Assembly (NCBI GenBank): GCA_964352405.1 | Contig: CAYGRY010000013.1 | Location: 1-46,309, forward strand | Length of the DNA stretch: 46,309 nt | DNA from: UBA4207 sp964352405 | GTDB lineage: Bacteria > Bdellovibrionota > Bacteriovoracia > Bacteriovoracales > Bacteriovoracaceae | Direction: 5' to 3' | In this document: piece after piece, positions 16,335-25,102 of the stretch | How the letters are laid out: the number at the start of each line of letters is the position of its first letter | How positions within the stretch are numbered: position 1 is the stretch's first letter | Made by a program: the position numbers and the translations under genes | The notes under the pieces: generated by a model | Told to the model about the DNA's origin: nothing | What the model saw: only the letters and a program-made list of their open reading frames with translations | Database searches by the model: none

Positions 16335-16969
16335 GGGCGTAACCTACGCTGTAGCATTGGCCCAAATCCCATTTGTACCAATTCATCCACTTTTCCTAAA
16401 GCTGCTTTAGACATCTTTCCTAATAACTTCGCTGGTAAATACGCTACCCGCCTAAATATACCTGCGATCTTCGTTACTTTATGAACAATATTGGCGATTG
16501 TGATTCCAAGTTTTGCACTGGCTGCTCCAGCGGTCAAAATAGCAATAAGAACGTCAGCTCCGATACTTCCAATTATGGAGCAAATCAGATTCACCTTTTC
16601 ACTGGCCGGAAGACCTCTAATGCCATCGATAACGGCCTTACTTTCTTGCACAATATTCGTAATGAAATGTTTTGCATTATTAAAGGCAATTCTAGCTGAT
16701 TGGGCACACTCGATGGGAGACCAAATACAATTAGCAGCACCAGCGACTAACCCGCCTGTTGCATCCCAAGCTCCTTTAAGTACTCCCCAACCGCAATCAA
16801 GTGCGCCGGCCAATAAAGTTGAACCACTTAAGGTTTCTGCACTTCTAGATGTTTGAGCACTGAGCGGTAGGTAGCTTTCAGCTCCAGGAGCACAACTGAC
16901 TTGATCGGCAAACGAATTGCTACAAAACCAGCAAAAAAAGAAAAGTGTTAAGAAAAGCTTGTTTACCAT
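16325..16969 (-). CDS. Exported hydrophobic protein, putative partner or pre-toxin module
   Basis: A 214-residue protein with a signal peptide ending about NSFA-DQ. The mature part is unusual: Gly/Ala/Trp-rich stretches (LDCGWGVLKGAWDATGG, LVAGAANCIWSPIECA), then LPASEKVNLICSIIGSIG, a hydrophobic segment ADVLIAILTAGAASAKLG that could span or insert into a membrane, and a basic C-terminus. There are six Cys in the mature chain. It overlaps the toxin-like gene by ten bases in a different frame. I infer that it is the N-terminal carrier or secretion module of a toxin that here is encoded as two proteins; alternatively it is a pore-type effector of its own. No characterised family is recognised. 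Confidence 0.7.
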   Translation of the reverse strand: MVNKLFLTLFFFCWFCSNSFADQVSCAPGAESYLPLSAQTSRSAETLSGSTLLAGALDCGWGVLKGAWDATGGLVAGAANCIWSPIECAQSARIAFNNAKHFITNIVQESKAVIDGIRGLPASEKVNLICSIIGSIGADVLIAILTAGAASAKLGITIANIVHKVTKIAGIFRRVAYLPAKLLGKMSKAALGKVDELVQMGFGPMLQRRLRPCI

Positions 16970-17028
16970 CGAAGCTCTTATCGGTAAGAAATGAGCTTCT
17001 TTTAGAAACCATGTATTTCAGTCGGGCT

Positions 17029-17102
17029 TGGCCGTCCCACCAGGACTCGAACCTGGAGCAAAGCTTTGGAAGCTCCGTTTTATCCTGTTAAACTATAGGA
17101 CT
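17029..17102 (-). tRNA. tRNA gene, best anticodon CCA (Trp)
   Basis: A 74-nt cloverleaf on the minus strand with encoded CCA (17031-17029). T-arm: CCAGG/CCTGG around loop TTCGAGT; D-arm: GTTT/AAAC with loop AACAGGATA (A14, G18G19, A21); U8 and A9 are present. The anticodon loop is best drawn as TTCCAAA, giving CCA, closed by GGAGC/GCTTT or a four-pair version. A1, G2-C71 and discriminator G73 fit tRNA-Trp. Odd points: A1 faces G72, a mismatch; the anticodon arm plus variable loop are two or three bases short of standard. A UCC (Gly) reading leaves the anticodon stem unpaired. It starts 17 bases after the stop of the DUF3347 gene on the same strand. Confidence 0.75.
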
Positions 17103-17119
17103 TAACCAATCAAATTTAT

Positions 17120-17602
17120 CTAGAAAGAAGTATTTTTACTACCACAGCCTGGCATTTCAGGAGCGTACGGATTTCTGACGTTATCATTTTTAGCAGAGTC
17201 TTGTACCCAACTCTTTTTAACCATTGGACATGAATACACATTCCATTTTCCGCCAACATCATATTTTCGAATGATATTAGCAAGTCCTAAAGAAACAACA
17301 TAAAAGGCTTCTTTATTAGCTTTTTCATCTTCACTCTTAGCCATTTCCATAAGCTTATCGTGACTGACTTTTAAAAGTTTTGATATTTCTTTATCTTTAA
17401 TGGCCATAATCTTTTCAGCAACGCCCATGGCTGCTTTTTGAACGTTTTCATTATTATAATCAAAAAAAGCAGCGTGTAGTTCTTCATTGGCATTTAAAAC
17501 TTCAGCAACATTACTCTTAACTTTATCGTTTAAAGGTGCTCTAGCTGCAAAAAGATTGAAGCTGGCAAGAACAAGCATAGTTAAAGTCATTTTTTTAAAC
17601 AT
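17120..17602 (-). CDS. DUF3347-like periplasmic protein of the copper efflux operon
   Basis: From the ATG at 17602 (AGGAGA upstream) the protein is 160 residues with a signal peptide (MFKKMTLTMLVLASFNLFAA). The mature part is helical, followed by the C-terminal signature CPM (Cys125), SWVQ, VRNPYAPEMPGCG (Cys153), which matches the DUF3347 pattern of a Cys-Pro-Met, a Trp, an Asn-Pro-Tyr and a final Cys-Gly. Such domains are found with CusB/CzcB efflux proteins and are thought to bind metal. The gene overlaps cusA by eight bases and closes the operon. A metal chaperone or sensor role in the periplasm is inferred from this context and the Cys/Met residues. Confidence 0.8.
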   Translation of the reverse strand: MFKKMTLTMLVLASFNLFAARAPLNDKVKSNVAEVLNANEELHAAFFDYNNENVQKAAMGVAEKIMAIKDKEISKLLKVSHDKLMEMAKSEDEKANKEAFYVVSLGLANIIRKYDVGGKWNVYSCPMVKKSWVQDSAKNDNVRNPYAPEMPGCGSKNTSF

Positions 17603-20600
17603 CGATAATCTCCTTTTGAATTCTATTTTGTTCAACATAACTATAAATAACAGGAACAATAAATAATGTAATAAGTTCTATAGTCATTCCACCAAGAATA
17701 GGAATCGCCATAGGACGCATGACTTCTGCGCCGGTACCACTAGACCACATCACTGGTAGTAACGCTATAACAGTTGTCGCTGTCGTCATTAATAGTGGTC
17801 TAATACGCCTAGACCCTGCTTCGACAATAATATCAAAAAGCTCAGTTGTATTTTGAGGTTTACTTCGAGCATGCTCAGATTTAATAAAGCTCATTAAAAC
17901 GACACCGTCATCTACAGCTATACCAAATAGCGCAATAAATCCTACCCAAACAGCAACGGATGTATTCACTCCAAGAATCCAAAGTAAAATAATACCACCA
18001 GAAGCAGCAACAGGGATTGCCAGAAATACGATGGCTGCATCTCTAAGTTTTCCAATTCCTAAATAAATGAGAATAAGATTAATAAACAAAGACAAAGGTA
18101 TTAGCCACATTAATCTTGTGTTAGCTCTTTCTTGATTTTCCCATTGACCGGCCCACGCAATTGAATATCCTGGCGGCAGTTTAATACTTTTGGAAATCTT
18201 CTCTATTCCTTCTTCAACAAAGCCAATTGAGTCGCGATCACGAATATTAACTAATACAGTGGCTCGTTGAAGACCATTTTCAGACTGAATCATTGCAGGA
18301 CCTGTTACAACTTTGATCTTTGCAAGCTGTGAGATTGGAATATGTGGACCTAAGGGACTAGGAACTAAGACGCGCTTTAATTCTTCAATATCTTCTCTAA
18401 ACTCTTTTTTATAGCGCATACGAATCGGGTAACGTTCACGTCCATCATAAAACTGACCAATCGACATGCCACCAACGGCGGTTTGTAATATTTTATTTAC
18501 ATCAGCTGAATTAATACCAAAACGTGAAGCTGCCATTCGATCGATATGAAATTCAACATAGGGCTTGCCGACAATTTTTTCTGCATACACACCATAAGCA
18601 CCAGGTATCGTTTCAACTTCCTTAGCAATATCAGCCGCTAAACTTTCAAGTTTTTCAAGATCTGACCCAAAGATTTTAATCCCAATAGGCGTTTTAATTC
18701 CGGTTGAAATCATGGCTACACGATTTTCAATGGGAAAAAGCCATGCGTTCACGAGTCCCGGGACCTGAACCATTTGATCAAGTTCCTCCATAATGGAGTA
18801 GATCGTTGTTCCCGAAGGCCATGTATCTTCTGGCACTAAATTAATGACTGTTTCAAACATCCCAATTGGCGCCGGATCAAGAGCACTTTTAGCTCGACCT
18901 AACTTACCCACAACTTCACGAACAAGTGGATGAGTTGAAATCACTTTATCGGTATGGGCCAAAAGTTCTCTAGCGCGTGTCATCGAGATATCAGGAGTCG
19001 TCACAGGCATATAAAGAATACTTCCTTCATTAAGTGAAGGCATAAATTCTTTACCAAGTCTGGTACTAGCAAAACCGCTAATCAAAATAAGCACGGCAGG
19101 AATCAATAAGAACTTACCTCTATTTTTTAATATGAGACGAAGCATTGGCTGATAGTATTTTAGGATAAATATTGAAACTTTATTTTCTTCAATTGGCTTG
19201 AGTCGTCCCTTAAGAAAAAATGATGATAGAGCTGGAACTAAAATAATCGCAACAATGACGGCACCAAACATGGCCAGCGTCTTGGCCCAAGCCAGTGGAC
19301 CAAAGAGTTTCCCTTCAGCTCCTTGAAGTGCAAAGACCGGTAAGAATGTGACAATTGTTGTTAGAACCGCCGTTAAAATTGGCCCAGCAACTTCCCTTGC
19401 GGATTCAACGATGACATCAATTCTCTTTTTTGGGTCAGTATTGTTAGCCAGAGCGGAGTAAATATTTTCGGTGATAATAATACCCATATCAACCATTGTT
19501 CCAATCGCTATCACTAGACCAGAAAGACTCATGATATTTGAGTCAATCCCAAACAGATCCATAAAGATGAAACTAATCCCTACTCCAAATGGCAGAGTTA
19601 ACGTTACAAGAAAAGAAGCTCTCAAATGTAGAAGAAAAAACATGACCACAAAAACTGTAATGATAATTTCTTGGGAGAGAGCGCTATAGACAGCACCAAG
19701 TGTTTTTTGAATAAGCTCTGTTCTATCATAGAAAGGTTTGATGACTACGCCTGGTGGCAATCCGTCTTTAATTTCTTCAAGTCGAATCTTAACTCCATCA
19801 ATAACTTCTTGTGGATTAGCGCCAAAGCGCATAGTTACAATCCCACCGACAGCTTCTTGGCCATTTTTATCTAGGGCACCACGCCTAAAGCCAGGCCCAG
19901 TGCCAACACTTGAAATATCTCTAACGCGAATAGGGGTTCCGTCTTTTACTCCTACGACTACATTTTCAATATCTTCAAGGGAGCGAAGAAAGCCTACCCC
20001 GCGGATCACCATCTCACGCTCACCTTGCTCGATAACTTCAGCACCAACATCAAGATTGCTATTTTGAATTGATTTAATCACCTGGGTAAAATGAACATCG
20101 TAGGCTAAAAGTTTTCGTGGATCGATATCAACTTGATATTCACGAATGAATCCACCAACGCTGGCAACTTCACTAACGCCGTTCACAGATTGTAAATGTA
20201 ATTTGGTATAAAAATCTTGAATGGCACGTAATTCATCGAGAGATTTTTTATCTACAGAATCTGGGGCATTTTCTATGGTGTACATATAAACTTGCCCAAG
20301 CCCTGTAGCATCAGGGCCAAGCATAGGAGTAACACCTTCAGGAACAATGGCATCAACACTTGAAAGTTTTTCTAAAATACGTGAGCGCGCCCAGTAAAAA
20401 TCGACATCATCATTGAAAATAATATAAATTGTCGAAAATCCAAAAGCTGAAGTTCCTCTTATGCGCTTAACACCGGGAAGACCTTGAAGCGCACTTGAAA
20501 GTGGATATGTTAGTTGTTCTTCAATATCTTTTGGGGAACGACCTGCCCATTCACTAAAAACTATCTGTTGATTTTCGCCAATATCTGGAATGGCATCTAT

Positions 20601-20714
20601 TCTCGCTTTATTAAATGAGTATATTGAAAAGACGGCAACCAACACAAAGATCAGGAAGACAAGAACACGTCTTCTAATCGCCGCTTCAACAAGATTTTGA
20701 ATCAGATTATTCAA
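17595..20714 (-). CDS. cusA: CusA-type RND heavy-metal efflux pump
   Basis: Inner-membrane proton antiporter of a tripartite pump, about 1039 residues with twelve predicted membrane helices. The proton relay in TM4 reads AIGTMVDMGIIITENI (Asp409, Glu416). The three methionines that bind Cu(I)/Ag(I) in E. coli CusA are all preserved in context: ILYMP (Met569), APIGMFET (Met619) and NRVAMISTGIK (Met668), so monovalent copper or silver is the likely substrate rather than Zn/Co/Cd. I chose TTG at 20714 as start: it overlaps the cusB stop, has GGTGG upstream and gives the family N-terminus; ATG at 20744 is possible. The periplasmic halves VGGMSIGQFYDGRERYPI and SENGLQRATVLVNIRDRD are typical. Confidence 0.93.
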   Translation of the reverse strand: MNNLIQNLVEAAIRRRVLVFLIFVLVAVFSIYSFNKARIDAIPDIGENQQIVFSEWAGRSPKDIEEQLTYPLSSALQGLPGVKRIRGTSAFGFSTIYIIFNDDVDFYWARSRILEKLSSVDAIVPEGVTPMLGPDATGLGQVYMYTIENAPDSVDKKSLDELRAIQDFYTKLHLQSVNGVSEVASVGGFIREYQVDIDPRKLLAYDVHFTQVIKSIQNSNLDVGAEVIEQGEREMVIRGVGFLRSLEDIENVVVGVKDGTPIRVRDISSVGTGPGFRRGALDKNGQEAVGGIVTMRFGANPQEVIDGVKIRLEEIKDGLPPGVVIKPFYDRTELIQKTLGAVYSALSQEIIITVFVVMFFLLHLRASFLVTLTLPFGVGISFIFMDLFGIDSNIMSLSGLVIAIGTMVDMGIIITENIYSALANNTDPKKRIDVIVESAREVAGPILTAVLTTIVTFLPVFALQGAEGKLFGPLAWAKTLAMFGAVIVAIILVPALSSFFLKGRLKPIEENKVSIFILKYYQPMLRLILKNRGKFLLIPAVLILISGFASTRLGKEFMPSLNEGSILYMPVTTPDISMTRARELLAHTDKVISTHPLVREVVGKLGRAKSALDPAPIGMFETVINLVPEDTWPSGTTIYSIMEELDQMVQVPGLVNAWLFPIENRVAMISTGIKTPIGIKIFGSDLEKLESLAADIAKEVETIPGAYGVYAEKIVGKPYVEFHIDRMAASRFGINSADVNKILQTAVGGMSIGQFYDGRERYPIRMRYKKEFREDIEELKRVLVPSPLGPHIPISQLAKIKVVTGPAMIQSENGLQRATVLVNIRDRDSIGFVEEGIEKISKSIKLPPGYSIAWAGQWENQERANTRLMWLIPLSLFINLILIYLGIGKLRDAAIVFLAIPVAASGGIILLWILGVNTSVAVWVGFIALFGIAVDDGVVLMSFIKSEHARSKPQNTTELFDIIVEAGSRRIRPLLMTTATTVIALLPVMWSSGTGAEVMRPMAIPILGGMTIELITLFIVPVIYSYVEQNRIQKEIIDV

Positions 20715-22035
20715 GATAACCACCGAAGAGTTGGGCCTGAGCATCTAAAAGGAAATTTCCTTTTTCGACAATTTTATCTCCTTCAGCTAAACCTTCCAAA
20801 ACTTGAATATAGCTTCCAGCACTAAGGCCTGTTCTAATCGTTTTGGCCTCAAAAGCCTTTTCACCGATTTGAATCCAGATAATCTTACGTTTTCCGGTGT
20901 CAACAACGGCAGATCGTGGAACGACTAGTTCACGACTATTTAACTCAACTTGAAGATTTCCATCTGCAATCATTCCGATTTTTAATAATCCATCATCATT
21001 ATCAAGAGTCGCTCTAACTTTTAGTGTTCGAGTTTTGGGATCAATCACTGGTGAGACAAAATCCAATTTACTTTTTAAAACAGTGCCAGGAAGGGCCGAA
21101 AACCTGAGACTGACATCTTGATTATTTGATACCAAGGCCGCATCAACTTCATAGACATCCATTTCAACCCATACTGTTGATAAATCAACTAAATCAAAAA
21201 GACTTTGACCTTCTTTAAAATATTTCCCTTTTACCGCATTTCTAGCCGTTACAATTCCGCTAGTAGGTGAATAAATAGTGATAGTTCTTTTTACTTCACC
21301 ATCTTTGAACCACTGCTCTCTTTGAGCTTCACTAACTCCCCAGTTTGTTAAACGCTCTTCAGATTGGCGAAGAAGGTCGCGGTAGTCTTTACTATTGGGT
21401 TGTTTAAGAACTTGTTTTTTTGCAATGACAAACTCTTCCCCCGAAGAAATGAGTGTAGGACTATAAATATCAACGACAGCATCGCCCTTTTTTACAAACT
21501 CACCTTCAGACTTGATATAAACTTTCTCAACTCTGCCATCGACACGAAGTGGAATATTACTCTCCTTTTCTTGTGCCTGCATAACGCTGCCTAAAAGTCT
21601 TACGTCTTTTGTCATTTGCATTGTTGAAACATTGAAAACTTTGGCATCAAAATGATCTATCTGAGTGTTGTTTAGTTTAATTTTAGCAACAACTTTACCA
21701 GAATCAGGTTGCATAACCTCAACCATCTGCTCTCCATCAATGGGGCATATTGTTGGAGATGGAGAAGTAATGGAGGCATCATCTTTACATGCATAAAGCT
21801 TTGTCTCGGGTGTTGAGCTCACTACAGGTTCATCACTATTTTGCATGACGACTTTAGTTAAGTTCATATGACAAATGGGACATTTTCCCGGTTCACTCTC
21901 ATGAACTTGAGGGTGCATCGAGCAGGTATAATAAGAATGTTCAGCGTGTTCTTTTTTTACTTCAGAATTAGTTTCATGCTCGGAGTGGTCGGTGCATCCA
22001 AAGAGAAAGAGAGAAATCAGTATGAGCTTTTTCAT
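20707..22035 (-). CDS. cusB: CusB-type periplasmic adaptor lipoprotein with metal-binding N-terminus
   Basis: Membrane fusion protein joining CusA to the outer-membrane channel. The lipobox LFGC puts the acylated Cys at position 14. Residues 36-60 form a heavy-metal-binding module, YTCSMHPQVHESEPGKCPICHMNL, rich in Cys, Met and His; residues 81-107 are a second, degenerate copy (YACKDD...CPIDGEQM). Then come the beta-barrel, lipoyl and hairpin parts, with VDGRVEKVYIKSEGEFVKKG and IYSPTSGIVTARNAVKGKYFKEG. Length 442. The start overlaps the cusC stop by four bases. His-rich residues after the lipobox (HSEHE, KKEHAEHS) add further potential metal ligands. Confidence 0.92.
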   Translation of the reverse strand: MKKLILISLFLFGCTDHSEHETNSEVKKEHAEHSYYTCSMHPQVHESEPGKCPICHMNLTKVVMQNSDEPVVSSTPETKLYACKDDASITSPSPTICPIDGEQMVEVMQPDSGKVVAKIKLNNTQIDHFDAKVFNVSTMQMTKDVRLLGSVMQAQEKESNIPLRVDGRVEKVYIKSEGEFVKKGDAVVDIYSPTLISSGEEFVIAKKQVLKQPNSKDYRDLLRQSEERLTNWGVSEAQREQWFKDGEVKRTITIYSPTSGIVTARNAVKGKYFKEGQSLFDLVDLSTVWVEMDVYEVDAALVSNNQDVSLRFSALPGTVLKSKLDFVSPVIDPKTRTLKVRATLDNDDGLLKIGMIADGNLQVELNSRELVVPRSAVVDTGKRKIIWIQIGEKAFEAKTIRTGLSAGSYIQVLEGLAEGDKIVEKGNFLLDAQAQLFGGYLE

Positions 22036-23234
22036 TGGATCACCATGTCGCTATTCCATAATTTTTGCTGAATATAATTTTCAGAGAGCTTTGCTTCTAA
22101 TTCATTGGCCCTAAGTTCAATCTCTTGAAGTCGTAGTTCCGATTGCAAAAGATCAAAATACGAAACCCCACCAATTCGATAAGATTTTGAAGATACTTCC
22201 TTAGCCGTTCTAGCAAAACTTAGAGATTTTTTGGTAAGAGCAAGCTGTTGATCTATAGACTTTGCTTCTTTATCTAAAGAATACAATGTAGCTGATTTTG
22301 ATTGCTCATAATTTTTGAGATTAGATTTAGCGGCAATCCATTCATTGGCAGCAACAGATTCTTGTCCAGATCTAGTTGAACCAAAGGGAAGCGGCATTGA
22401 GATACTGATTCCGACAAAGTCACCTCGCCCATCAATATTACTTCTTTTGATATAGTTCAAACCTATTGTCGCATCTGGAAGTCTTGCCCATCTAGCAGCT
22501 GACTGCTCAAGTTCAGAAGCTACAACGGCCGCTTTAAATGATTTTTCTTTTGGGTCATCATGAGTCTTAACCGACTTTATTTTATTCCATGGTGTCCCTT
22601 TTATTGAGACTGGCTGATCTTTGCCTAAGACATAAGCAATATTGGAATTGATTGTCTCAATGTCTCCTGTTTTTTCTGCCATATTCGATTGAACTTGCTG
22701 GTGACGAATTTGAATATCGAGTAAAGCTTGTTGTGTAATTTTACCGTTGCTATAAAGTTTTTTTGAAACTTGCACCATACTCTTTAGCCATGCTTCATTT
22801 TCTTTTAAAAATTCAAGATCTAGCGAATGTCTTTTAAGACTGATCAGATAACTCCAAAAGTTTGCCAATAACTTTTGAGATGTAAATTCTGATTGATAAT
22901 AAAATTGTTTTGCTCTTTGTTTGGCAGCATCTTCTTTTTTCGAGATACGTGCTCCCAATGGGATTTTTTGAGCGACACCAAAGACGACCCCGCTCATTGG
23001 AGTCTTATCTCTTCTTAGACCGTCATCTATGGGTAAATTGGCGGCACCCACTGAGACCATTGGGTCTCCCCATGCTCCAGCAACACTAGCTGCATCATCC
23101 ATCGCTCTAGCTTGAAACTTGGTCGATTTAATTAAATCATGCTCTAAAACTTGCTTTTGAGCCTGCATAAAATCAATGCTTTCAGCAAATACATTTAGAG
23201 CCATCAGTATTGGAATTAAGAGTAGTATTTTCAT
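22032..23234 (-). CDS. cusC: TolC-family outer membrane efflux protein (CusC-like)
   Basis: Outer-membrane channel of the pump. A signal peptide (MKILLLIPILMALNVFA) precedes two OEP repeats made of long helices; TLYSLDKEAKSIDQQLALTKK and SKSYRIGGVSYFDLLQSELRLQE match the helical hairpin of the second repeat, and AAVVASELEQSAARWARLPDATIGL the strand-to-helix junction. At 400 residues it is at the short end of the family. It has no lipobox, unlike E. coli CusC. It is first in the operon cusC-cusB-cusA-DUF3347; the 77-base gap upstream should carry the promoter, but I see no CueR-like dyad that I would assert. Confidence 0.88.
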   Translation of the reverse strand: MKILLLIPILMALNVFAESIDFMQAQKQVLEHDLIKSTKFQARAMDDAASVAGAWGDPMVSVGAANLPIDDGLRRDKTPMSGVVFGVAQKIPLGARISKKEDAAKQRAKQFYYQSEFTSQKLLANFWSYLISLKRHSLDLEFLKENEAWLKSMVQVSKKLYSNGKITQQALLDIQIRHQQVQSNMAEKTGDIETINSNIAYVLGKDQPVSIKGTPWNKIKSVKTHDDPKEKSFKAAVVASELEQSAARWARLPDATIGLNYIKRSNIDGRGDFVGISISMPLPFGSTRSGQESVAANEWIAAKSNLKNYEQSKSATLYSLDKEAKSIDQQLALTKKSLSFARTAKEVSSKSYRIGGVSYFDLLQSELRLQEIELRANELEAKLSENYIQQKLWNSDMVIQ

Positions 23235-23311
23235 CTGTTAATACTACGAATTAAAACGGAAAATGTGACAAGATTTTTATGACTTTTTATTAATAAATTT
23301 CAACAACTTAT

Positions 23312-24346
23312 CTAGCGAAAGAAATCAAGGGCAATCCCACCACGCTCATGAAATCTCTCCATAAACTTAGGTGTAATTCCTGTGGTGCGAAGAAACCCAT
23401 CTTCACGCTCAAGAATGGCTTGATGCGTTATTCGATCACTCTCAACTCCAGTTAGCTGAATTAGTGATTGAACAACACGTTGCCCTTCTTGATCTCTAGA
23501 GATTTGCACTATGAAATGAACGGCACTGGCAATTTGTCTTCTAATGACATGATAAGGAACATCATAACCTGCAAGCATATATAGAGTTTCCATTCTCGAG
23601 ATGGCTTCATAAGGAGTATTGGCGTGAATTGAGCTCATACTCCCCTCATGTCCCGTGTTCATGACTTGTAAAAGATCAAACAGCTCATCACCTCTGACTT
23701 CTCCAATAATGATTCTATCTGGACGCATTCTTAGAGTATTTTTTACTAAGTCTCTAGTGCCGTAGTATTGCTTTCCATCGTTAAGGTTTCGAACAGCTTC
23801 GAGTCTAACTGCATTTGGTACATTGATTTGTAACTCTAAAGTATCTTCGATACTTACGACTCGCTCTTGATTCGATAACTCTCCAAGTAGAAGATTCAAA
23901 AAAGTTGTCTTGCCTGTGCCTGTTCCGCCGCTAACAATAATATTAAATCTTGCAGAAACGAGGGCCTTAAAAAACTCAACCCATTTTTCATTAAGCCCAA
24001 ACACACCAGGATTTTCATCAAAGCTTTTAATATGTTTTTGATACTTACGAATAGAGATGGCAGGATGGCCATCAACATAAGGTTCACGAATAGCATTTAG
24101 ACGGGAGCCATCAGGAAGTCTTGCGTCCATAATAGCGTGTTCTGAATTAAATGTTTTTCCATTTTGTTTTGCAACATCTTGCAAGAACTCATCTACGTCT
24201 TTTCTTGGAAGTTGAACATTGAGCTGAATGAACTGACCTGATCTTTCAACAAAGACACCATTGGCTCGATTGAGCACAATTTCATTGATACCCTTTTTGG
24301 CCGAGAGATCATTTAGAAGATTCCATACAGCATTATTTGCATTCAT
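23312..24346 (-). CDS. CpaF/TadA-type secretion ATPase (orphan)
   Basis: Type II/IV secretion ATPase of the CpaF/VirB11 class. After an N-terminal domain (INEIVLNRANGVFVERSG) come the substrate-contacting ISIRKY, Walker A GGTGTGKTT (140-148), Asp box VVSIEDTLEL, Walker B RIIIGEVRGDE (211-221) and the His box TGHEGSMSSIHAN (231-243). Length 344, somewhat short because the usual N-terminal extension is missing. No other tad, type IV pilus or type II secretion gene is nearby, so its machine is elsewhere or it works alone. It follows the 24358-25047 gene by 11 bases on the same strand. In predatory relatives Tad-like ATPases drive pili or surface organelles; the role here is not known. Confidence 0.9.
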   Translation of the reverse strand: MNANNAVWNLLNDLSAKKGINEIVLNRANGVFVERSGQFIQLNVQLPRKDVDEFLQDVAKQNGKTFNSEHAIMDARLPDGSRLNAIREPYVDGHPAISIRKYQKHIKSFDENPGVFGLNEKWVEFFKALVSARFNIIVSGGTGTGKTTFLNLLLGELSNQERVVSIEDTLELQINVPNAVRLEAVRNLNDGKQYYGTRDLVKNTLRMRPDRIIIGEVRGDELFDLLQVMNTGHEGSMSSIHANTPYEAISRMETLYMLAGYDVPYHVIRRQIASAVHFIVQISRDQEGQRVVQSLIQLTGVESDRITHQAILEREDGFLRTTGITPKFMERFHERGGIALDFFR

Positions 24347-24357
24347 ATTCTTTTCCT

Positions 24358-25047
24358 CTAAACCGGTCTATCAATGAAGATATTTGTTTCATTGATAGAG
24401 GCTCCATAAGCTAACATATTGATCGTTAATTCTTCTCTTTGATCCATAGATAATTCGCCAAATATTTCGGCATAAGAACAAGCGCGATTTAGCATTGAAA
24501 CAAGAGCACTAAAACCCAGATAAGCTCTAAAATGCATAAGTTGCAAAATAAGCCAATCAATCTTGATGACTCTGGACCCCATCGCTCTTAGCATTCCTCT
24601 AAGTTCAGCATCGTTGACAATATTTTTTACTCGAAGACTTGTATCTAAATCACAACCACTAACCTCTGCACCTTTTAAATACATACCTAAAAGAAATCCT
24701 CTAGAATAATTTTGTACGCTGTTTTGAGACACGAAACTTTCAAGTGAAAGCACATCATTTAAAAATGTCGAATCTTGTGCAGAACTATAACTTCCATTCC
24801 ACATATAATTTAAATACAATGCAGAAATTTTATCGCGAAACCCAATCCAACCAATTGATTTAATAAGTTTACCAACAGCGCCGAATTGATTAACTTCTGA
24901 AAAATGTATTCTTACAAGTTCATAGAGATCTTTTCTTTTATAGATATATTGATCAAGTTCCTTGGCCAATTGTCCGTTTGAAGACATGTTTGCTTTCAAA
25001 AGCAAAGTGAGATGATCAGGCAATAATGTATGTGGAAAATCATTCAT
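24358..25047 (-). CDS. Hypothetical protein upstream of the CpaF-type ATPase
   Basis: A predicted 229-residue protein, all-helical by its Leu pattern, without signal peptide or clear membrane span. I do not recognise it. Notable segments are HLTLLLKANMSSNGQLAKEL near the N-terminus, IKSIGWIGFRDKISALYL, and MLNRACSYAEIFGELSMDQRE near the C-terminus. I start it at the ATG at 25047; longer in-frame versions run across the divergent gene at 25103. No strong ribosome site precedes this ATG (GGTGGAG is 17 bases away). It ends 11 bases before the ATPase gene, so the two are probably co-transcribed and may work together. Confidence 0.6.
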   Translation of the reverse strand: MNDFPHTLLPDHLTLLLKANMSSNGQLAKELDQYIYKRKDLYELVRIHFSEVNQFGAVGKLIKSIGWIGFRDKISALYLNYMWNGSYSSAQDSTFLNDVLSLESFVSQNSVQNYSRGFLLGMYLKGAEVSGCDLDTSLRVKNIVNDAELRGMLRAMGSRVIKIDWLILQLMHFRAYLGFSALVSMLNRACSYAEIFGELSMDQREELTINMLAYGASINETNIFIDRPV

Positions 25048-25102
25048 ATATTTATATTGTAATTCTCCACCTAAATCCCCGAAAGTGCGGTATTCTGTTC
25101 CT

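Noticed and set aside
17029..17102. tRNA-Gly with anticodon UCC
   Set aside because: Shifting the loop to CTTCCAA leaves the anticodon stem mostly unpaired, and A1 with G73 is not Gly-like.
15421..17102. Genomic island inserted at the tRNA gene
   Set aside because: A toxin cluster next to a tRNA is suggestive, but I found no integrase, no direct repeat of the tRNA 3' end and no clear base-composition shift.
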